A stretch of 64,000 nt of DNA, taken from positions 62,001-126,000 of the forward strand of contig NZ_JAFFZN010000010.1 in NCBI RefSeq assembly GCF_017676385.1. Reading direction: 5' to 3'. A program made the translations under genes and the position numbers. A model generated the notes under the pieces. It saw nothing but the letters and a program-made list of their open reading frames with translations. It was not told where the DNA came from and did no database searches. The DNA comes from Streptomyces spirodelae (GTDB lineage: Bacteria > Actinomycetota > Actinomycetes > Streptomycetales > Streptomycetaceae). Within the stretch, counting starts at the first letter, position 1. Each line of letters starts with the position of its first letter. Below, piece after piece: positions 26,318-35,300 of this stretch.

Positions 26318-29300
26318 GCCCCGCCGATGCCCTTGACGACGTCTACGCAACTCTGCGCGCCAATCTGCAAGGCGAAGCTCCCCACCAGGTGATCGACCTC
26401 GCTGCGGCCGCCCAGCAGCCGGCGCTGACGCCGCTGGGCGAAGTGCTGGCGCAATTGCGCGTCGCCGGACCCTGCGAGCTCACCGAGACGGCACTCAACC
26501 GCACCCGTGACACCGTCTCGCTCACTGGAAACGGACTCTACGGACTCCCGGGCTCCGCGCTTCCGGAAGTGCCGGTCCGTGCGACGCTCACCGCAACCGC
26601 CACCGACACACGCGTGGATTTCCAACTCGCCCTGGCGATCACGGCGGAGAACTGGACGGTAGGAAGCACGTTTCCCCACCTACCGCCCGCACTGATCTCC
26701 CCTGACGACGTACTCGGCATTTCGTGGACCGAAGCCTCACCCCTGGCCCAAGTCGCCGTCAAGGCAGCCGTGATCGTCGCTCGCAGCGGTGCCGGTGCCC
26801 TGCGGCTGTACGGTCGGCTGCTGCCGACAGGGCCACTGGCCGAATACGCCGGGTGGTTGTCGCCGTGGCCGCTGGACCTGAGCGGAACCCTCGTGCTCAG
26901 CGGCGAGGACGACAACGACCCGTCGCCCAGCCTCGACCTCCGCGCACTGGCGCCAGGTTCAAACCTGACATTTCCCCTGGTGACCGTGCACGATCTCGGC
27001 ATCGGTCTGCGTACGGTCAAAGGGCTCAGCCCGGAGGTGTCCCAGCGCGAGTCGTTCAGCGAGATCGATCTGCTTGGCACCGTGCGCCTGGCCGATGCGG
27101 TCACTGTGACTCTGCAGGCACCCCTGCAGGTCTCCGAGTCGACCTGGCTCCTGAGTGCCCAGCCGCAAGACCGCCCCCCGCTCAGCGGGGGGCTGGCAGC
27201 CATCACCGCACTCTTCGACCTGCCGGCCGGGGCGTTGACAGTGCCCCCGGCCATGCACGGATTCGACACCTTCCGCCTGACCGAGGTCGAGGCGGTGGTG
27301 TGCCGCCAGGACGGCTCACTGGTCCCTGACCGGCTGCGGACTCTTGCGGTCACCGTCGAATCGCCGGAGCCGTGGCGGCCACCGGTCCCCGGCCTGCGGC
27401 TGACCGACGTCGGCACGCGCTGGCTGCTGGCGCGGCCGCAACTCGGCGACGGGACAACCACGAATGTCCTGTCTGGCAGCGTCTTCGGCTCGATCGTCTT
27501 CGGGGACGGCGAGGAGGCGCCCACGCTCGACCTTGCCGGAACACTCCCCCATTTCGTGCTCACCGGAAGCCTGCGTGAGGACACCCCGATCGATGTGGCG
27601 ACCGCGTTCCACACGCTGCTGGGCCGGTTCGCCCCACCCGTCCCTGACGGCTTGAAGATCACCGGGCTGAGCATCCTCGCCGACCCGTCGGAGCAGACCT
27701 ACGGCGCCTCGGCGACGCTCAACGCCGACTGGCCACTGCCCTTCTTCAACGGCTTGTACCTGACGGAGCTTCACCTGCACTTCGCTGCACAGCAGTCGGT
27801 GGTCAGCGGCGGGATCGGCGGCCTGCTGACGCTCCGGAGTCAGACCCCGGCCGGGCCCGACAGCGACCCCTTGGCCGTACTGGCACTCGACGCCGAACTT
27901 CCGCCCGGAACCGGCTCCGGCTGGGTGTTCTCCGGCGGCCTGGCACCAGGACCGGCGCCGACCGTCGGAGACCTGGTCAGAGTAACGTGCGGGGGCACTC
28001 CTCCGGAGGCGTTCGACGCCCTCCGCGTCGAACGCCTCCAGGGGCGGATCGATACGGGCCACGGCACCTGGTCGCTGGCCGGTGCGCTGGCCGCTCGGTT
28101 CCCCCTGAAGATCCTCGACACGAGCGTCGACGTGGCGGCCGGGGCAGAGATCGAGCTGGCGGCCGAGGGAGAAGGCGGCCCCACCGGTCGGGTGAGGGCC
28201 AACCTGCAGATCAACCGGCTGGCGGCTGAACTGACGGGCGACATCGGCATCAGTGAACCGAGTTACGCCCTCAAACTTCGCTTCGGGGAGGTGTGGCTGC
28301 TGGCGACGGCTTCCTGGCGGCAGCCCCACGGCGAGTACGAGGCCCACCGCGTCGTGACAATCGAACTGGGCGGTATCACGCTCGGTGAGATCCTTGAGCA
28401 ACTGGTGCATCTGGCCGCGCCCACGCTCGGCTTCCACCTCGATCCGCCGTGGAACGAGTTGCTCGCGATCGACCTGTCGCGTTTCAGGCTGACGATCGAC
28501 CCGACCGAGTCGCTGGTCGAGCTGGTCTACACCGTCGATGCCGATCTGATGCTGCTCCATCTCGACACCCTCGGGGTGTGCTTCGACACCAGGACGAACA
28601 GTGTCGACCTGACCGTCTCGGGTGAGCTGCTCGGCAGACCGTACAAGGGTGCGGACGCGTTGACATGGGACGTCGCGCACGATACGCCGCCGGACATCCC
28701 CGGGAAGGGATCTCATCTGCTCGAGCTCCGGTACCTGGCGCTCGGCCAGCGGATCCGGCTGCCCGGAGCCCCGCCGGCCACGGTCAGTGAAGCGATCGAG
28801 CGGCTGGGCGCAAACATGCGCCCGAAGCCTCCCACGGACCTGTCTCCGGTCGGCGACGGGACGATGGCATTCGACCCTGCGGCAGGCTGGCTGGCGGCCC
28901 TCGACCTGTCGGTGATGGAAACCGTCGACCTCGCATTCGTTTTCAGCGACCCCGATCTGTACGGCCTCTCGATCGGGCTCCGCGGCGACCGCGCCGGTTC
29001 TCTCGACGGTCTGCGGTTCGAGGTCCTGTACAACCGGCTCGCCACCGGCGTCGGCGTGTTCAGAAGTGAGCTGTCCCTGCCGGAGGCGTTCCGGCACATC
29101 GAACTGGGCGGGGTGTCACTCACGCTCGGCGTCGCCGTCGTCGAGATCTACACCAACGGCAACTTCCTCATCGACCTCGGCTTCCCCCACGACCGCGACT
29201 TCGGGCGCTCGTTCTCGGTCGAGCTGTTCCCCTTCATCGGGCGCGGCGGGATCTATTTCGGCGCACTCGACGGCACCACCTCCCGCCGAGTGCCGGCCAT

Positions 29301-32300
29301 CGTCGGTGGCACCTTCTCGCCAGTGCTGGAGCTCGGCATCGGAGTGGCGGTCGGGGTCGGCAAAGACATCTGTCTCGGCCCGTTGTCGGGCGGAATCTAC
29401 GTGCAGGTCGAGGCGGCCCTTCAAGGAGTACTGGCCTGGTACCGGCCAGAGAGCCGCACGAGCACGGCCTTGTACCACCACGTCCAGGGCCTCGCGGCGG
29501 TTCACGGCCGGCTCTACGGCCGGATCGACTTCACGGTCATCAAGGCGTCGGTCTCGATCGAGGCATATGCCCAGATCAGCGTAGTGCTGGAGGCATACCG
29601 CGCGACCAGCATCGTGTTCGAGGTCGGCGTCGACGCCGAGGCCGAACTCGAGATCCTCGGTATGTCGGTCTCCTTTTCTTTCAGCGCCACCTACCGCGCC
29701 AGTTTCGAGATCGGCTCCGATACCCCGCCGCCCTGGGCACTCGCCGACGAGCAACCGATGCACGCGCCACTGCTCCGCTCACCGGCCCGAGTCCCCGCCG
29801 TGCAGCGCGCCATCACAGCCGCACGATCCGAGGAGCAGCGCGCGGAGGCGGCGTGGGAAGGCGCCGTGCGGGTATTCGCCGAACCGAGGACGGTGTCCGC
29901 GTACCTGCTGCCGGTCTTCACCCTCGCCGACCCTCCGGTCGACTGGGCGGACGAGGTTCGCCCGTCGGCAAGCCGGGCCACGACCCCCGAATGGCGCGTG
30001 GCCTTCTCGCTGTTCGCCGCAGACGGATCTCCGGCCGGCGCCCGCACCGCGTACGCTGCCGCCGCGCCGGAGTCGGTGCCTGATGGTCCGCCGCCCGCTG
30101 CCGTATTGATCGAAGCGCTGCTGCGCCGCGCGCTGACGATGGTCCGGGACGGCCAACCCGGCACCGTGACCGCCGGCGCCCTCGCCTGGCTCACGGACAA
30201 ACTCGCCGACCCGGGATGGACGCAGGACCCGTTTTCGATCGACAGCCTGAAGACATTCTTCAGCCGCAACATTCTCCTGAGCGTCAGCGGCGCAGAGAGT
30301 GTCGGTGTCCCGTCTGCCGGAGCCATGGCACTGCCCGTACCACCGTTCGTGTCCATCACGACGACTCCAGGAGAGCAGCGCGACCTCACGCTCCACAACC
30401 GGGTTGGGCCGCTCTACTCCTGGGACGCGGGCCGCTACATGGCGAACTTCTCCGCGACTTCGGAGGAGACCGGTTCCGAGCCCACCGATGACGACCCGGC
30501 CATGTACCAGTCGATCGCCTCGCGCACCTTCTGCGACTGGTGCCTGATGGTCACCCGTGAGGCGGTCCGGCAGGCTGCCGGCACCCTCGTCGACCGGCCG
30601 GTGCCCATGGTGGACGCGACACTCGACGCTCTCGCCGCAGACGAGGAACTCCTGCCGCGCGACACTGTCACCTACATCGTTCGCCCGGGCGACACCGTCG
30701 CTGCGGTCGCCGCCCATCTCGGCGCGACCGTCGCCGAACTGACAGCGCTGAACCCGGCACTCAAGGACCGGCTGCGCACGGCAGCGCCAGGGGACCAGGT
30801 GAACGTGACCGTCGGTGTCACCGGCCCCGCGCTGGCGATCGAGAACGCCGAGGTGCCCCTGGCACCGGGCACCGTTGTGGACGTCAAGGACGTGCGCGTC
30901 CACGTCCGTGCCCAGGACTCGCTGAACACGCTCTCGACCCGGTTGTACGGCGTGGCCGACCCCACGCGCCTGATCGCCGACGCTGCGATGCTGCATGCGC
31001 GTGTGCTGCTCGCGGGTGCCGGCGTACCAGTGCCGGCCCGTTCGGGACCGGTGCCGCGGACCACGGACATCGATCTTGTGGCGGGGATCTTCTACGTGCG
31101 CTACTTCGCCGATCTCGGCGCTCCCCACACCGACTGGTACGCCCAGGCGGTGGCGGACCTGAACGCGGACCGGCTCCGGCCGCTGCCGCTCGGCGAGCCT
31201 CTCCCTCCAGGACTCGTTCTGGCCGTACCGGACGGGCCGATGAGCACGGCCACGTCCCGGTACACCACCGTCCGCGGCGATACGCTGCTGCGGATCGCCT
31301 CCGCCCTGTCGCTCGCCCAGTCACCGGACGCCTACGACGATTCGCGCTGGACCCGGTTCCGGTCCGAGGTCGAGCCGGACGGCGGAATCACCGTGCCTGC
31401 CTGTCAGACGGCCGTGCTGCCGGGCGAAACGCTCGACCTCCTGGCCTCTCGCCTCTGCACCGACACCGCGTCCCTGACCAGTTGGCTCGCCGACGCACCG
31501 GTGCTCGAGCCTCTGTCGGTGCTGACGATCGCCTCGCTGCCGTTCGCAGCTGACGCCAGCCGTCCGGATCTCGCATCGATCGCCGCCGCAGCCGGCCTGA
31601 CGGTCGCGGAACTCGGCAGCCGTCCTGAGGTGACAGGGGCTCACGGGCTGTTCACGCCCGGCACGCCGCTCACCCTCAGGCAGTTGCCGGCGCAGTCCGT
31701 CGAGCGGCTCGTGAACGAAACGTGCAGCGGTGCGCGACTCACGGACATCTCGCACCAGGTGTCGAGGTCGCTGCTGCAAGGGGTCCGGCTACCGGCGCCC
31801 GTGACCGAGGAGGGCCACGCCCGTGCGACCGGGCCGCTCACCGCGCTCTCCGAGCTGAGTGGCCAGCAGCTTCCGGCGCCGCCGCTGGACGGCACCACCT
31901 CGCTCAGCGCGACCGTGGCGAAGAGCGACCCCACCGATCGCGGTCTGGACTGGCTGCTGCTGAATCCCGGCTCCGCAGCGGAAACGATCCACTACGCATG
32001 GACCAATGCCGAACTCGCAGCCCAGTACCCGGCGTCGAGTCTCACGATCCGGCCGGACAGCGGGCCTGACCCGATCCCCCCCGCTGGCGAGGTACCGCGC
32101 ACCTACGGTCTCGACCACCGGGTCGAGCTGCGGGGTGCCGAGGCCCTGTCGATTCCCGGGACGTCCGCCACCGTCGGAGGCAATCCGACACTGTGGCCAT
32201 TCCCCACCGCGATACTCGCCAAGGCCCGAGCCGGTGACACCAAGCGATTCGAACTCTTCTCAGCTCCCCACGCCACCGGGGTTTCAGAGCACCTGGCGGT

Positions 32301-35300
32301 CACAGGCTCGACATTCGCCACTCGGGCCGCGCTGTCGATGCGTGGAGTACCAGGGGCTCCGCATGTCTACGAACTGCTCGACGCCACCGAAGCCGATCGC
32401 GACCTCCTGCTGGAACTAGCTGCCACTAGCGTGGCGGAGGCCCCAACCGCCACCCAGGTGACGCTGGCGGTCGCGTCAGTTCCGGGTGCCGCAGACCCGG
32501 TCGGCCTGGCTGTGATGGCCGCCGAACCACAGGCGACCTTCCTTATCCGCACCGATACTTCGACCGATACCCCACTGGCCGGTCCCCCGGCGCTCGTGAC
32601 CGCGAGCCTGTCCGAACCCGCTGAATTCCTCACCCTCCTCTGGCACGGAACCAGCGCACAGCCGGGCACATTCCTCCACCTCGAGACGGTGCAGGGCGAT
32701 GGCCTCCCGCCAGGCACGGCAGCCCAGGACGGGACCGTCACGCTGTGGATCATCGGCATCTCGCACCTCCAGCAGGGGGCCGAACCCCACGGCCGCCCTC
32801 TGCTGAAAAGCAACAACTGCGTCCTTCTCGGACCGGGCCTCGATGTCCCGGAGCAGGGGCTGTACCTCGAAGCGCACGATGTCCGCAACCAGCCCGCAGA
32901 GCTCATTCGCCAAGCGGTCCTCCCGCCCGGCGCCGCGGGGATCACCCTCACGGTCCCGCGCCCTGAGTCACCGAACGATGCCCCGCCGCCGCTGGACGCG
33001 CGCCAGCTGCGCCTCGCCCAGCGGTTCAGCCTTCTGACGAGCAGCCTCTCCGGCACGTACCGGACGGCGCGCACGGCGCCACCGGTGCCCCCCTTGCGCG
33101 AGGACGGAGTGTCCCTGCCGCTGTGGGTCCGGCACAGGCGGGACCGAGCCGCGAGAGCCCCGCACGGAAGCCTCACGGACACCCCGACAGAACCCGTGCG
33201 GCACTGGCGCTACGAGCAGGTGGTGCCGGTGGCGTCCTTCGGCCCGCCCTCGGTCGCCCCGGACGTACCCGGGTTGCCGTCGCCGACGAGTGATCCGTAC
33301 CGCGGTTTCGGCGCCGACGGTACTGTCTCGGAGGTGGAATTCGGCATCGGTTTTCAGGATGTGCTCGGTAATACCACCGCGGAGCCGTTCGGAAAGCGCG
33401 TGACCGTGCGGGCCGGCTACACCGACCCTGTCATCGGGCCGCGCTCGTGGCCGGCGACGACCGCCACATGGAGCGTCGCGCGGCCTGCTCTTGAAGTGAT
33501 TCTCTCCGTGACGGTCCATCCCCAGCCGGCAGCAGGGCTCCCCGGCCCCGGTACCGCGCCCGGCCCGGCGGCAGAAACCGCGTCCTGCCAGGCGAGCCGC
33601 TTCGCCCAGATCTATCTGCAGCTCATCCAGCCGACATTGAGCGCTTCGCTCGTCTCCCCACTCGCGGCCGATGCGGGCAGTGCGAGCAGCCCACAGCACA
33701 AGGACGTCAGCGTGACGGCGAGACCGGTGCGGGAGGGAACAGGACCACTCATCCGTTACGCGGCGGCCTGTTATCTGTACGCGAGCGCTGCCGCAGCACT
33801 CAGGCCGGTATCGGCGCCCGGCTCGGCCACTTTGGCAGAGGTGATCACCGATTTCGGTACAAGCGCGGAGGCGATCGCCACTGTCAACGCGGATACGGCG
33901 CTGAGTTCCCTGGTGGCCCCCGGCCAGCGCATTGCCGTGGCCGCGACCGCCACTGTGCAACTCGGCGACACCGCCTCCTCGATCATCGCCCGTGTACCGG
34001 CGGAACTTCCACAGCCGACGCCCGAGCGGCTGCTCGCCGCCGACGCAAACGCCGACGGGCCGGCGCTCACTCCAGGAGCTGTCCTGACGGTTCCGGCCAT
34101 CACGTTCACGATCGGGAGCGAAGCGTCAGGACTGACACTCTCGGAGATCGCCGGACAGTACCGGACGAGCCCCGCCCAGCTTGCGCTCGACAACCCGTAC
34201 GCGCCGGTGCTCGCCGCTCACTTTCCGCTCACCGTGCTCGGTCGCACAATCATCGTCGGCCCGCAGGGTGCGTCGTTGGAAGACGCCCGGGCCGAGTTCG
34301 CGCGCAACGGGCTGGATACGACGATCGGCGAGATCGCCGCGGCAAACAGCAGCGCACCCGGAATCCTCACTCCGGGCTCCCAACTGCGGACGGCCCACGC
34401 GGTGGCTGGGGAGAGCAGCACGCTCGCCTCCCTCGCCGGCGACCGGATCGCCCAAGTGGCCGCCGCCAACGTCGACCGTCGGCAGTTGTATCCGCCAGGG
34501 ACTGTGCTGACGCTGGGAGAGTGGGACCCTGCCCCGCTCGTGCCGAGCGGGGCGGAGACACTCGCGCAAACCGCAAGAAGACTCGGTACCCGTCCCGGCG
34601 CGCTGCTCGCCGCCAACACCTCGCTCGTCCTGTCGGCCACGCGGGCGCTCGTGATCCCCGGTGCAGTGGCGCTTCCGGATGACGGGGTCAGCGTTCCCTA
34701 CACGATTCTCGCCGACGACACGCTGACGGTCCTCGCGCGGCAATTCGCCACCGACGCGTTGTCCTTGGCGCAAGCCAACCGCAACATGCCGGCGATTCTC
34801 GTCCCGGGCAGGACCGTGACTGTGGAAACCGGCGCCGGGGAGTGCTCGACGACGGTTTCCGGCACCGACACGCTCGACACGGTCCATCGGCGCCTTCACG
34901 AACAGGACAGCCGGATCGACTTCGCCGGTGTAGTGACTGCGATCAGCGACGTCGTCGGCTTCCTGGGACAGGGCGGTCTTCTCGTCTGTCCGGTTGCTTC
35001 CCTGCACCCCAAGACTGGCAGCTCTGTCGCAGCGATGAGCGCCGGCGACATCGCCGCCGCATACGGGACCGACCAGGTGGCGTTCGCACAGGCCAATGCT
35101 GCACTCGTCGCTGTTCTCGCGCCGGGGGTGACACTGACGGCGCCTGGTGGCGACATCGAGGTCACAGTCGCCGACGACACTCTCAATGCCGTCCTGGCCC
35201 GCTTCTCGGCGCGGGGCATTCAGGTTGACCTCCCGCAGTTGCTGAAGGCGAACAGCGACATCAAGCTCTACCGGGGCGGCGCCCGCGCGCTGCTGCCACC

